Shown here: in pieces, positions 40,018 through 49,412 of the stretch | Layout: every line of letters begins with the position of its first letter | How positions within the stretch are numbered: the first letter of the stretch is position 1 | Assembly: GCA_022820365.1 (NCBI GenBank) | Contig: JAJEFO010000122.1 | Location: forward strand, 1-64,000 | From: Silicimonas sp. | GTDB lineage: Bacteria; Pseudomonadota; Alphaproteobacteria; Rhodobacterales; Rhodobacteraceae | Direction of reading: 5' to 3' | Length of the DNA stretch: 64,000 nt | Program-made: the position numbers and the translations under genes | The notes under the pieces: generated by a model | Told to the model about the DNA's origin: nothing | What the model saw: the letters and a program-made list of their open reading frames with translations, nothing else | The model's database searches: none

Positions 40018-41210
40018 CTACCAGTGGCGACGAACATGGCCCGCGACTAGCAACAGCCCTGCGCAAACTGCGCCAAACGTGAGTGTAACGCCCAGTCCCA
40101 GGAATTCCACCGCAATCCCGAGAACGGCAGGACCCATCGCGCTGTGCCAATCGCGACACTGGCCCACATGCTCATCACGCGGCCTCGCATCTCGCCGCCG
40201 ATACGCGTTTGGATAGCAGACTGGCAGATAGTGCCCGAAGCGCTGGCCGCTGCCGACATGGCAGCGACCAGGCCAATTGCTACAGGCCAGGATGCGGTCA
40301 GTCCGAGGCCCGCTACGCACGCGACCCCGCACATGCTGATGGCGGCAGCCAATGGAAGGCGATTGCGTCCGAAGGCCGGCGGCAGCAATACCAGCCCAAT
40401 GCCGGAGACAATCGCGCCCAACCCGGTGGATGCAGTCAATAGACCAAGGCCCGTGGCGCCCTTGGCAAAGACGCCAACCGCAATGACTGGCAAGATTTCG
40501 AGCGTTCCCAATATGAATATCGATGCGACCGCCGAAAGGGCCAGAGCGGCACGGATGCCTGAATCGCCGAAGGCGAATCGCACGCCTTAGGCCAGATCGC
40601 CCAGAAAACCTGGCTTTGAAGGCTTGGGGGCCGCTTGCCGGACGCGCAAGAGAGACAGTGCCACCAAGAATGGAGAATAGCAGAGCGCAGTTACGAGTGT
40701 TGCCTGCCCGGCGCCAAATTGCGCAATTGCCCAGCCGCCAATCGCCGGGCCAGTCATACGAGAGACATTGTATGCGATCGAAGCAAAATTGACTGCCGAC
40801 GGGATGTCATTGGATGCAACCAGCCTCGGTGCAATCGACATCCGCACCGGGCCGTGTACCGACATTATTGTGCCTGTGGCCAGCGAATATATCAGCAGAT
40901 GAGATGCACCGAGGATTTCCAGATGTTGGACAAGCCACAGGCCCAGGGCGGCGGTCAAGAACAGTGACTGAACCATGATGGCTGCGCGGCGCACATCCGA
41001 ACGATTGCTCAGGACGCCGAAGAGAGGGCCAAGGAACATGGTGGGCAGAAAGTAAGCAAACGCGATCAATCCGACAAAGCTGGCCGATCCCGTCAGATCC
41101 CAAGCCAGCCAGCCGACGACAATGCGGAGCATCCACATCGCGTTCAACGAAAAGAGATTGCCAGCAAGGTACAGGCGAATGTTCCGGGAATTGAGAGCCG
41201 ACAGATTCAC
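40018..41210 (-). pseudogene. MFS transporter pseudogene, copy 2 (stop and frameshift)
   Basis: The gene for an exporter of the MFS (EntS-like) type keeps its full length: VNLSALNSRNIRLYLAGNLF at the start, SNRSDVRRAAIMVQSLF, AIGGWAIAQFGAGQAT, then IRAALALSAVASIFILGTL and MRGRVMSMWASVAIG. An in-frame TAA at 40587-40589 cuts it after codon ~207, and a one-base deletion near 40143, relative to copy 1, shifts the last 40 codons. The probable start is GTG at 41210. It follows the glycosidase-like gene on the same strand. Confidence 0.88.
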
Positions 41211-41259
41211 TTGTCCTACCAATCACCTGGAGTGAACTTGCCCTACCATTCACCTACAG
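41206..41259. repeat. Two tandem 27-bp repeats
   Basis: Units at 41206-41232 and 41233-41259 share TTCACTTG/TGAACTTG, CCTACCA and TCACCT in order. They cover the end of the glycosidase-like gene and the start of the MFS pseudogene. On the minus strand each reads as GGTAGG followed by CAAGT. Role unknown; a binding site for a regulator is possible. Confidence 0.65.
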
Positions 41260-42185
41260 TGAAGCTGCGCAAGCGCCAGACCAGATTCACCGGCACATGC
41301 ATAAAACAGCCAGAGACGACTGCCTTCACTGAATACGAACGGATCCCTCAGTTGGTTGACGCGTATATCGGTCGGACCCATGCGCGATGGCGAGACCGGC
41401 TCCCCGGCACCCTCCCAAGGCGTCTCGGCTCGCAAGAGTTCCAGAGGTTCTGACAGGCGCCAGTCGCGCCAAATCCTTGCCGTGAGAATGCGAGAAATCA
41501 AAAGTCGTTCCGGCGCATCACCGATGCGGCTGAAGACCATGAACAGTTCATCGCCGAACGAAAAGACGGCGACGTGCCGCGTGGATGAATCGCCTAAGCG
41601 CGCCCTGTGCGGGAAGGACAAGCCAGAGTCAGGCGAGCGGTACAGCCAGCCTTCCAGCGCTGCGGCATAGGTCACGCCGTGCCACTCGAAGACACGGGCA
41701 TAGAAGTCCGCACCGGTTGGCTGCGGGTCGCGGAATTCAAGGCCGTCATTGGACACCGCGCGTCTGGTGGTCTGCGTGCAGTCGCGTTCCAATCCATGAT
41801 AGTGCATGACGATCTGCCGCCGAGCTTGGTCGACATGGACGTCCGGAGAAGCAATGTGAGGTCGAAGATCACCGGAGGCGACGCTCTTTCGAAACCGGTC
41901 TGGCGGATCGAGTTCGAACAATCGCGTTGGAAAGCCGGAGCTTTCGAGACGCAGAGCACCCGGCTCGTGAACCTGCCAGGGGCCGGTGATCTCGTCCGCA
42001 TGGGCCAAGCGAATGTGGTCGCCGCGATGGTCGGCGAAATAGAGATAATACCGACCGAGCGGGGCCTTGATCCAACCCGGAACGCGAATTGCGGACGGCC
42101 CGTTGATATTGGTCCCGATTGTCTGTGCGAGACCAGGATGAATGATCGGCTTGTCGCCCAGCCGCATTGCCGTGAAGCGAGTCAT
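41250..42185 (-). CDS. Glycosidase-like five-bladed propeller protein
   Basis: The 311-residue protein shows a pattern known from uncharacterised proteins with the GH43/GH32-type five-bladed propeller: NINGPSAIRVPGWIKAPLGR, YYLYFADHRGDHIRLAHAD, GPWQVHEPGALRL, HIASPDVHVD and LRDPFVFSEGSRLWLFYACA. Conserved Asp residues fit a hydrolase or sugar-binding propeller; the substrate is unknown. The start is ATG 42185 or the in-frame ATG 42167. No signal peptide is seen. Confidence 0.75.
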   Translation of the reverse strand: MTRFTAMRLGDKPIIHPGLAQTIGTNINGPSAIRVPGWIKAPLGRYYLYFADHRGDHIRLAHADEITGPWQVHEPGALRLESSGFPTRLFELDPPDRFRKSVASGDLRPHIASPDVHVDQARRQIVMHYHGLERDCTQTTRRAVSNDGLEFRDPQPTGADFYARVFEWHGVTYAAALEGWLYRSPDSGLSFPHRARLGDSSTRHVAVFSFGDELFMVFSRIGDAPERLLISRILTARIWRDWRLSEPLELLRAETPWEGAGEPVSPSRMGPTDIRVNQLRDPFVFSEGSRLWLFYACAGESGLALAQLHCR

Positions 42186-42723
42186 TTTGGCGTGAGAGCC
42201 TCTTTCCAAACGCGGACGTGAGTGCCAGCAGCCTACAGACTCACCCATTTCAGGTCTTGTCAATGTTTGCCGGATTGCACGGCCATAGAGTGGTTTGCCG
42301 ATCCGGCTGCACTGGAATCTGTCCTATCCGTCCGGACCACGGGATTCTGCGCGCCGGGTAGTCATGCCCCTGCGTGGCGGAGCACTTGGAGGGCCGCCGC
42401 CTGGCTGCAAGACGCTGAGGATGATCGACTGTGAGCGGGTGCCGAACGTCAAGTGAGAGTTTGCCTGTCGGCGACCGCTAACCCGCAGATAGCTGCCTCC
42501 GAAGCTGTCCTTCTGGCCCGAGTTCACACGTTCCGCGTTCTGGCGGGCATTGCGCTTCCTCCGTTCGGTGCCGTCTCTCGGCGTGCGGCTTGTCGCCAGT
42601 TGCTCGCTGTATCTCGAACTCGGCTTGACACGCGGAGATTTTGCGGTCCTGTTGCAAGCGGTGCAGCCGGGTGACAGCTTCACCGGCATGCACTTTTGGC
42701 GGTGAGTGTCTGGAGGCAATGGC
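42186..42723. other. Intergenic stretch with unrecognised frame
   Basis: About 540 bp upstream of the nucleobase permease. A plus-strand frame after a TAG at 42487 runs about 60 codons to a TGA at 42702-42704 and reads like a protein C-terminus (GDFAVLLQAVQPGDSFTGMH), but has no start codon with a ribosome site. It may be the tail of a decayed gene. The permease promoter should also be here. Confidence 0.4.
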
Positions 42724-44463
42724 ATGGATGTGAACGGGGAAGGCAGGCATATTCGCTATGCTGCGGACGAAAAGCCTCCAACGCCACTGGCATTCGGTCT
42801 CGGCCTGCAATTGGCGCTGCTCACCATTGCCGCGATCGTGCTCACCCCCTCCATCGTGGTCCGTGCCGCCGGTGAAGGCGATCCTTATCTGTCGTGGGCG
42901 GCGTTCGCGGTGGTTGCCGTCAGCGGGGTCAGCACGATTGTCCAGGCGGTTCGAGTCGGCCGCTTCGGCGCAGGCTATGTTCTCCTCATGGGAACCTCCG
43001 GGGCATTCATCGCTGTCAGCATTGCAGCGATCGCCGCAGGAGGCCCGGCCTTGCTTGCCACGCTCGTCATCACTTCCTCCCTGATCCAGTTCGTTCTCGC
43101 CACGAAACTCGTCTGGGTGCGCCGAATTTTCACGCCCACGGTGGCCGGGACTGTCATCATGCTAATCGCAGTGACCGTGATGCCGATTGTATTCGGCATG
43201 CTGGAGGAGGTGCCGGATGGCGCCCACCATCTGGCGTCGCCGCTTTCGGCGGCCGCCACGATTGCGGTGATCATCTGCATCGCGCTTGCCGCAACCGGGG
43301 TCTGGCGCCTGTGGGCTCCGGTGATCGGGGTCGTCGTCGGTTCGGTGGTCGCCTGGACGTTTGGCATCTACGAAGCGGAACGCGTGGCTGAGGCAGCCTG
43401 GATCGGGCTTCCGAGCGGGGGATGGCCAGGTTTCGACGTGAATTTCGGCCCGGCGTTCTGGAGCCTGCTCCCAGCTTTCGTGATTGTGACCCTTGTCGGT
43501 GCAATTGAGACGATCGGCGACTCGATGGCGATCCAGCACGTTTCGTGGCGGGAGCGCCGAGCCGTGGACTACCGAGCGGTTGAGGGCGCAGTCGCCGCCG
43601 ACGGGCTTGGCAACCTGCTTTCCGGCCTGCTCGGCACAGTTCCGAACACGACCTACTCCACCAGCATCGCCGTGACCGAACTGACCGGCGTGGCAGCGCG
43701 GCGCGTCGGTGTTGCCGTCGGCATCATCTTCCTCGTCATGGCCCTTCTGCCCAAGGTGCTCGCGGTAATCCTGGCGATTCCAGGGCCGGTCGTGGCCGCT
43801 TACGCGGCCTTGCTTCTGTCGATGCTGTTCGTCGTCGGCATGAGAATGGTTGTGCAGGACGGGCTGGACTATCGCAAAGGGATGGTGGTCGGCGTTTCTT
43901 TCTGGATTGGCGTCGGCTTCCAGAGCGGCGCGATCTACCCTGAGTTCTTCGCGGAGTTCGCGGGAGGCCTGTTCCAGAACGGCATGACGGCAGGCGGTGC
44001 CACGGCCATCCTGCTGACGGTGTTTCTCGATGTGGCAAAGCCTCGGCGCAGACACATGGAAGTCCCGTTTGACGACGCCGCGATTCGCCCGATAAGCGCC
44101 TTCCTGAGGCAATTCGCCACGAGCAGTGGATGGGGCGCCGCCATGTCGCAGCGGCTTGACGCCGTGGGCGAAGAGACCGTCCTGACACTTCTTGAGAGTC
44201 AGGATGACAAGCAGTCCCGCCGCCTCCGCCTCTCCGTTTCCCGCGACGACGGCGGGGCAGTTCTGGAGTTCGTTGTCGCCTCCGGTGAAGAGATAAACCT
44301 CGAGGACCGGATTTCCCGACTTGGCGAACACACCACCGGCACGTCGCTTGGCCATGAGGCTTCGCTTCGGCTGTTGCGCCATCTGGCATCATCAGTCCAC
44401 CATCAGCAGTATCACGACACCGAAGTCGTGACAGTTAAGGTCAGGTCACCGGAACCGAACTGA
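42724..44463 (+). CDS. NCS2 nucleobase permease with extra C-terminal domain
   Basis: The 579-residue protein imports a purine or pyrimidine base with protons or sodium. Residues 20-440 form the NCS2 core: LQLALLTIAAIVLTPSIVVR, the substrate segment LVGAIETIGDSMAIQ, then GLGNLLSGLLGTVPNTTYST. A GGAGG site 7 nt before ATG 42724 fixes the start. Residues about 445-579 form a soluble extension absent from standard family members. It contains SQRLDAVGEETVLTLLE and a closing HEASLRLLRHLASSVHHQQ, reminiscent of GHKL/HATPase_c_2 anti-sigma-type folds. The resemblance is weak. Confidence 0.88.
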   Translation: MDVNGEGRHIRYAADEKPPTPLAFGLGLQLALLTIAAIVLTPSIVVRAAGEGDPYLSWAAFAVVAVSGVSTIVQAVRVGRFGAGYVLLMGTSGAFIAVSIAAIAAGGPALLATLVITSSLIQFVLATKLVWVRRIFTPTVAGTVIMLIAVTVMPIVFGMLEEVPDGAHHLASPLSAAATIAVIICIALAATGVWRLWAPVIGVVVGSVVAWTFGIYEAERVAEAAWIGLPSGGWPGFDVNFGPAFWSLLPAFVIVTLVGAIETIGDSMAIQHVSWRERRAVDYRAVEGAVAADGLGNLLSGLLGTVPNTTYSTSIAVTELTGVAARRVGVAVGIIFLVMALLPKVLAVILAIPGPVVAAYAALLLSMLFVVGMRMVVQDGLDYRKGMVVGVSFWIGVGFQSGAIYPEFFAEFAGGLFQNGMTAGGATAILLTVFLDVAKPRRRHMEVPFDDAAIRPISAFLRQFATSSGWGAAMSQRLDAVGEETVLTLLESQDDKQSRRLRLSVSRDDGGAVLEFVVASGEEINLEDRISRLGEHTTGTSLGHEASLRLLRHLASSVHHQQYHDTEVVTVKVRSPEPN

Positions 44464-44778
44464 CCTAGGGCCATTCCGAATTTGGCGCGCCGGGAATCCC
44501 TGTGCCGGAAGGGGCATTGCAGCGGGAGTCCTGGTGAGGGGGCCCAATGACCAGGTCAGCCAGCCCCGGGTGCCGCACCAAGCCGTCCCGACAGCCGCAT
44601 CCGCGAAGTCGACCTGAACGAATTCGCCCGGCTGGACTTGACACGGACACGGGGCCACAAGCTCGGCGTTTTCTACCGCTTGATCTCACGAAATTTCGGC
44701 CGCGGATCTGAAGCGGCGCAAGGAGGGTCCAGTCAAGGCCGGAACGAGATCGCGCTCAAGGTTCGGAATCCACCGTCC
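44464..44778. other. Intergenic, possible transposase trace
   Basis: About 315 bp. On the minus strand near 44610-44660 the reading QVQPGEFVQVDFADAAVG resembles the PGE.xQVDF motif of IS21-type transposases, but the frame around it does not continue convincingly. No intact gene. Confidence 0.35.
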
Positions 44779-45942
44779 TCACGCAACCTGCCCCATCAGC
44801 TCGCGGCCGATGAGCATCCTCCGGATCTCGCTTGTTCCCGCTCCGATCTCCATCAACTTCGAATCGCGAAAGAGCCGAGACACGGGATGGTCGTTCATGA
44901 AGCCTGCACCGCCCATCGCCTGGACGGCTTGATGCGCCTGCCGCATCGCCGCCTCGCTCGCAAACAGGCAGCACGCGGCGGCATCCTGCCGCGTCACGTC
45001 GCCCCGGTCACAGGCCTTTGCCACTTCATAGACATAGGCGCGCGACGAATTCATTGCTGCATACATGTCCGCGATCTTGCCCTGCATGAGCTGAAACGAC
45101 CCGATCGGCTTCCCGAACTGCTTGCGCTCGGCCATGTAGGGCATGACCTCGTCAAGGCAGGCCGCGATGATCCCGGGTCCGATGCCGGCCAACACCACGC
45201 GTTCGTAGTCCAGACCGGACATCAGCACGCGAACGCCCTGCCCCTCTTCTCCGAGCACGTTCTCGAACGGAACTTCCACGTCCTCGAAAATGAGCTCTGC
45301 CGTGTTCGAACCGCGCATGCCCAGCTTGTCAAAGTGGGCGCTTGTCGAAAAGCCGTTCATTTCGCGCTCGACGAGGAAAGCGGTGATCCCTTTCGATCCG
45401 GCGTCGGGATCGGTCTTGGCATAGACCACAAGCGTATCCGCATCCGGCCCGTTGGTAATCCAATACTTGGTTCCGTTGAGCCTGTAGTGGTCGTTCCGTT
45501 TCTCGGCACGAAGGCTCATTGAAACGACATCCGAGCCGGCTCCGGCCTCGCTCATCGCGAGTGCTCCCACATGCTCCCCCGTGACGAGCCGGGGCAGGAA
45601 CTTCGCCTTTTGCCGTTCGTTCCCGTTCAGGCTGATCTGATTGACGCAGAGATTCGAATGAGCCCCGTACGACAGAGAGACGCTGGCTGACGCCCGCGCA
45701 ATCTCCTCGACGACAATCACGTGGGCCAGATACCCCAGACCGGCGCCGCCATATTCCTCCTCAACGGTGACGCCAAGGATGCCCAGATCACCCATTTCCC
45801 GCCATAGCTCCGGCGGAAAGGCGTTCGAGCGATCTATTTCTGCCGCCATGGGCCGGACCCGTTCCTGGGCCCAGCGCTGCACGGCATCGCGCAGCGCGTC
45901 TATGTCCTCGCCGAGATCGAATCGCATGGATGCGTCGAACAT
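44779..45942 (-). CDS. ivd: Isovaleryl-CoA dehydrogenase
   Basis: The 387-residue FAD-dependent acyl-CoA dehydrogenase should convert isovaleryl-CoA to 3-methylcrotonyl-CoA in leucine degradation. Family signatures are intact ([70 protein letters not shown]). The catalytic Glu of isovaleryl-CoA enzymes lies in the middle rather than near the C-terminus; [14 protein letters not shown] carries it. No other leucine-pathway genes are next to it. A TetR-like inverted repeat lies just upstream. Confidence 0.88.
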   Translation of the reverse strand: MFDASMRFDLGEDIDALRDAVQRWAQERVRPMAAEIDRSNAFPPELWREMGDLGILGVTVEEEYGGAGLGYLAHVIVVEEIARASASVSLSYGAHSNLCVNQISLNGNERQKAKFLPRLVTGEHVGALAMSEAGAGSDVVSMSLRAEKRNDHYRLNGTKYWITNGPDADTLVVYAKTDPDAGSKGITAFLVEREMNGFSTSAHFDKLGMRGSNTAELIFEDVEVPFENVLGEEGQGVRVLMSGLDYERVVLAGIGPGIIAACLDEVMPYMAERKQFGKPIGSFQLMQGKIADMYAAMNSSRAYVYEVAKACDRGDVTRQDAAACCLFASEAAMRQAHQAVQAMGGAGFMNDHPVSRLFRDSKLMEIGAGTSEIRRMLIGRELMGQVA

Positions 45943-45958
45943 CTGGGCTCCCCGGAAG

Positions 45959-45972
45959 TGAACGAACGTTCA
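45959..45972. promoter_or_regulatory. TetR-type operator-like inverted repeat
   Basis: TGAACG-AA-CGTTCA has perfect 6-bp arms and lies 16 bp upstream of the acyl-CoA dehydrogenase start. TetR-family regulators of acyl-CoA and branched-chain amino acid catabolism often bind sites of this form. No TetR gene is in the window. Confidence 0.65.
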
Positions 45973-46002
45973 TTTACCTAGCTGTGCCGAATCGGTGCGT
46001 CA

Positions 46003-46022
46003 AGCGTGACGGACGTCACGCT
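46003..46022. promoter_or_regulatory. 20-bp inverted repeat upstream of acyl-CoA dehydrogenase
   Basis: AGCGTGACG-GA-CGTCACGCT has perfect 9-bp arms around 2 bp. It is between the aminotransferase stop and the acyl-CoA dehydrogenase start. The spacer is too short for an ordinary RNA hairpin loop, although the arm tips could open, so a DNA-binding site is at least as likely as a terminator. Confidence 0.6.
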
Positions 46023-46074
46023 GCCCAAGGACGAGCGCCAAGAAGACCGCCACAAGACTGCAACCGAATGGAGT

Positions 46075-47268
46075 TCAGCCACGCTTTCCGGTGACCTCTT
46101 CGCGAATTATTCCGGCGATGGTCTCGCAATCCCCCCTCGAAAACGTCAGAGGCAGGCGCATGTCCAGAAGCCCGGCCATCACCTGGTCGGTTTGCGGCAA
46201 CTCCGGGGCGCCTGCATAGGCCCAATGGCGATAGGTTGACGTGAACCCGTGTGCCCGTGCAGCGCCAAACCATTTCAATTCTACCCCACGGCGCGCGCAC
46301 CGATCCACCAGGTCCTCGATCTCGTTCGCTTCATGATCCGGCAACCGAAACTGGAACGACGACCCGACCCGCATCAGGTCCGGGTGCCGTTCGATCAGGC
46401 TAAGGCGGCGCAGGGTGCGCAGGCCGTCTTCCATCGCGTCATGCAGGTCCGCCCAGCGCTCCACGCGCTCAGGAAGCGCTGCAAGCTGCGGACGCAGGAT
46501 GGCCGCCCGCAGGTTGTCCATGCGTCCCGAGATGTTCGGCGTGGAGTTCCGCATTTCCTCGAACACGTCCGTGTCAGGACCGGCACCATGCCGCTCGTAG
46601 AGCATGTAGCTTCCGGACAGGAGCGTGGCGCGTGCCGCCACGTTCGGATCGTCAGTTGCCAGGAACCCGCCTTCGCCGGAATTGATGTGCTTGTAGGTTT
46701 GGGTGCTGTAACACGCGCTGCCGCCGTGCCGCCCCGAAACCACGCCTCGCCAGGAACCACCCATCGTGTGGGCGCAATCCTCGATGACCACGAATCCCCG
46801 ATCCCGCGCAATGTGCATGACCCGGTCCATGTCAGGTTGATGGCCTCGCATGTGACTCAGCATCAGAACCCGCGCACCGGACTTCTCTGCCATCTCATCG
46901 AGGTGAACGAAGTCGATCGTCAGAGACTCCGTCGTCTCCACGAAGACCACGTGCGCGCCCACGCTCGCAATCGCGCCCGGCACCGGCGCCAGCGTGAAGG
47001 CATTGCTCAGGACGGCGTCTCCCGGTCGCACACCGTGAGCCCGCAGCGCCGTCGCAAGCGCGTAACCTCCCGAAGTCGTTGCCAGAACGTAACGTGCTCC
47101 TGTAAACGCTGCAAAGTCGCGCTCCAGAAGCGAAGCCTCTCCGACCTCGCTCTCAGCCAGATTGTATCTGTGAAGCCTTCCATGCCTCAGGACCTCGGTC
47201 GCGGCATCCACCGCCGCCTCCGGAATCGGCTCCTGTTGCGTGAAACTGCCCTCGAAACGATGCACCAT
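46075..47268 (-). CDS. DegT/DnrJ/EryC1/StrS-family aminotransferase
   Basis: The 397-residue PLP enzyme family makes amino sugars or related metabolites. The fold is recognisable: FAAFTGARYVLATTSGGYAL, VVIEDCAHTMGG with the PLP-contact Asp, and YSTQTYKHINSGEGGFL with the Lys that forms the Schiff base. GRMDNLRAAILRPQL fits the dimer contact. The substrate is unknown. It lies 5 bp after gph in the same direction; nearby glmU/glmS make UDP-GlcNAc but are divergently transcribed. Confidence 0.85.
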   Translation of the reverse strand: MVHRFEGSFTQQEPIPEAAVDAATEVLRHGRLHRYNLAESEVGEASLLERDFAAFTGARYVLATTSGGYALATALRAHGVRPGDAVLSNAFTLAPVPGAIASVGAHVVFVETTESLTIDFVHLDEMAEKSGARVLMLSHMRGHQPDMDRVMHIARDRGFVVIEDCAHTMGGSWRGVVSGRHGGSACYSTQTYKHINSGEGGFLATDDPNVAARATLLSGSYMLYERHGAGPDTDVFEEMRNSTPNISGRMDNLRAAILRPQLAALPERVERWADLHDAMEDGLRTLRRLSLIERHPDLMRVGSSFQFRLPDHEANEIEDLVDRCARRGVELKWFGAARAHGFTSTYRHWAYAGAPELPQTDQVMAGLLDMRLPLTFSRGDCETIAGIIREEVTGKRG

Positions 47269-47273
47269 GTCGA

Positions 47274-47936
47274 CTACCCGATCAGTTCGACCACGATCCT
47301 GCCGAGCGCTTTGAAGTCGGGCAAGAGCGCATCCGGCTCCAGCCGGGCCACGCCCTCACCCTCGGGCCCGAATGACACGATCGCCACCGGAACGCCGGCA
47401 GCCCGAGCCGTCCTGACATCGGTTTCCGTGTCTCCAACCAGCATGGATCGCGCCGGATCGCCGGATGCCCGGATCACGGCTTCGTGGAAGGCTTTCGGAT
47501 CGGGCTTTCGCACAGGCAGCGTATCGGCGCCGACAAGCGATGCAAACCGGTTTCGCACGCCCAACCGACGGAGAAGGAGGTCAGCCTGCGCCTCGGGCTT
47601 GTTCGTGCAGATGCCGACACGGTAATCCGCGTCACGCAACGCATCGACCGCCGCCACCGCGTCCTGGTACAGGACGGTCCTGACATCGATGCACTCCTGA
47701 TATCGGCTTATGAACTCCGGGAACGCGTGCTCCACAGCCTCCTCGTCATCCTTGCCCGACCGGGAGAATCCCAGCCTCAGCATCGCCCGCCCGCCGTGAA
47801 AGGCCGTCAGCCGGTCCTCAGCCTCGTCAAGGAGATCACCGAGGCCGCGTGCCCGAAAGCAGGCATTTGCAGCTTCGATCAGGTCGGCGCTGGTATCAGC
47901 CAGCGTTCCATCCAGATCGAAAATCACGCACTTCAT
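47274..47936 (-). CDS. gph: Phosphoglycolate phosphatase-like HAD hydrolase
   Basis: The 220-residue HAD phosphatase shows motif I DLDGTLADTS, a helical cap, motif II ICTNKPEAQ and motif III/IV KPDPKAF with GDTETDVRTARAAG. Gph proteins dephosphorylate 2-phosphoglycolate; related substrates are possible. It is divergent from glmU across a 122-bp gap that should carry both promoters, and leads the operon with the DegT-type gene. Confidence 0.85.
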   Translation of the reverse strand: MKCVIFDLDGTLADTSADLIEAANACFRARGLGDLLDEAEDRLTAFHGGRAMLRLGFSRSGKDDEEAVEHAFPEFISRYQECIDVRTVLYQDAVAAVDALRDADYRVGICTNKPEAQADLLLRRLGVRNRFASLVGADTLPVRKPDPKAFHEAVIRASGDPARSMLVGDTETDVRTARAAGVPVAIVSFGPEGEGVARLEPDALLPDFKALGRIVVELIG

Positions 47937-48058
47937 GCGTCCCTCCTTCGGCAAGTCCCCGCCGCAGATGTAACTTGCGGCAACACAAGTTGATGGCCCC
48001 AACCTTTCGGGCCTTCGCCCTCGCGGCTAAAAGGTCGCAACGAAAAAGGAAAGAGCAG

Positions 48059-49408
48059 ATGCCAACCCACCTGATCGTTCTTGCCGCGGGAGAAGGTGCG
48101 CGGATGCTGTCCGATGGGCCGAAGGTGCTGCATGAAATCGCTGGTGCCCCAATCCTTGCGCATGTGCTTGCGTCCGCAAAAGCGCTTGATGGCGAGCGTG
48201 TCCTCGTGGTGGCTCGAAGTGGAGGCTCCGTCAGCAGGGAAGCGTTGAAAATCGACGAGAGGATCAGGATCGTCGAACAATCCGAGCAGCGCGGGACGGC
48301 GCATGCCGTCACGATGGCGGCACCCGAGCTGGAAGGCAGGGGCGGAGACACGCTGGTGCTTCTCGGCGACGCGCCTTTCATTCGCCCCGAAACAATCACC
48401 GCCTTGAGCAAGGCCAGAGCGGACGGCGCAGACATTGCGTTTCTTGGATTTGAGGCGTCGGATCCCGGACGCTACGGGCGCATCGTGGCGGAAGGGGCAT
48501 CATTGCTCAGGATCGTCGAGTGGAAAGACGCCGATGACGCGATGCGGGCAACAACGCTTTGCAATGCGGGGTTGGTGCTGGGCGAGACAGGCACGCTCCT
48601 TCGTCTCGCCAATGCAGCAGGCAGGGACAACGCGTCCGGAGAACATTACCTGACCGACATCGCCGCCTTGGGTCGTGCCGAGGACCTCGCTGTCCGGGTC
48701 GTGACCTGCACCGAAGAGGAAGCGCTTGGCATCAACACTTGCGCGGACCTGGCTCGTGCCGAAGCCGTGTTTCAGGCGCGCGCGCGGCATGCCGCCCTCG
48801 CAGGCGGCGTGACGCTTCGTTCACCGGACACGGTGTACTTTGCCTTCGACACCCGCATCGAACGCGACGTCGTGGTGGAGCCGAACGTCGTGTTCGGCCC
48901 GGGAGTCGTGATCGAATCCGGGGCACGCATCCGGGCATTCAGCCACTTGGAAGGCTGCCACATTGGCCGCAGTGCCGTCGTCGGGCCTCATGCGCGTCTC
49001 CGACCCGGCACCAATCTCGGAGAAGACGCCCACATCGGCAATTTCGTCGAAGTCAAGAAGGCCGAAATAGGGGATGGCGCCCAAGTCAAGCACTTGTCCT
49101 ATGTCGGCGACGCGTCGATAGGCCGGGGCACGAATGTCGGCGCAGGAACCATCACATGCAACTACGACGGTGTCTCCAAGCACCGGACCGAAATCGGCGA
49201 CAAGGCCTTCATCGGCTCCAGCACCATGCTGGTCGCGCCGGTCACGGTCGGCGACGAAGCGATGACGGCGTCGGGTTCAGTCATAACCCGCGACGTTCCC
49301 GGCGGCGATCTCGCGATCGCCAGGGGCCGGCAAAGGAACATGGCTGGATTTGCCACCAAGCTGTTGGCCAGGCTGCGCGCGATCAAGGGCGCGGGCAAGT
49401 CGGATTGA
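48059..49408 (+). CDS. glmU: Bifunctional GlcNAc-1-P uridyltransferase / GlcN-1-P acetyltransferase
   Basis: The 449-residue enzyme makes UDP-GlcNAc from glucosamine-1-phosphate in two steps. The N-terminal half has LAAGEGARMLSDGPKVLHEI and QRGTAHAV; the C-terminal half has left-handed beta-helix hexapeptides (NFVEVKKAEIGDGAQVKHLS, YVGDASIGRGTNVGAGTITC). The start at 48059 has an AAAGGAAAG ribosome site. It is 4 bp upstream of glmS. Confidence 0.96.
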   Translation: MPTHLIVLAAGEGARMLSDGPKVLHEIAGAPILAHVLASAKALDGERVLVVARSGGSVSREALKIDERIRIVEQSEQRGTAHAVTMAAPELEGRGGDTLVLLGDAPFIRPETITALSKARADGADIAFLGFEASDPGRYGRIVAEGASLLRIVEWKDADDAMRATTLCNAGLVLGETGTLLRLANAAGRDNASGEHYLTDIAALGRAEDLAVRVVTCTEEEALGINTCADLARAEAVFQARARHAALAGGVTLRSPDTVYFAFDTRIERDVVVEPNVVFGPGVVIESGARIRAFSHLEGCHIGRSAVVGPHARLRPGTNLGEDAHIGNFVEVKKAEIGDGAQVKHLSYVGDASIGRGTNVGAGTITCNYDGVSKHRTEIGDKAFIGSSTMLVAPVTVGDEAMTASGSVITRDVPGGDLAIARGRQRNMAGFATKLLARLRAIKGAGKSD

Positions 49409-49412
49409 GGCA

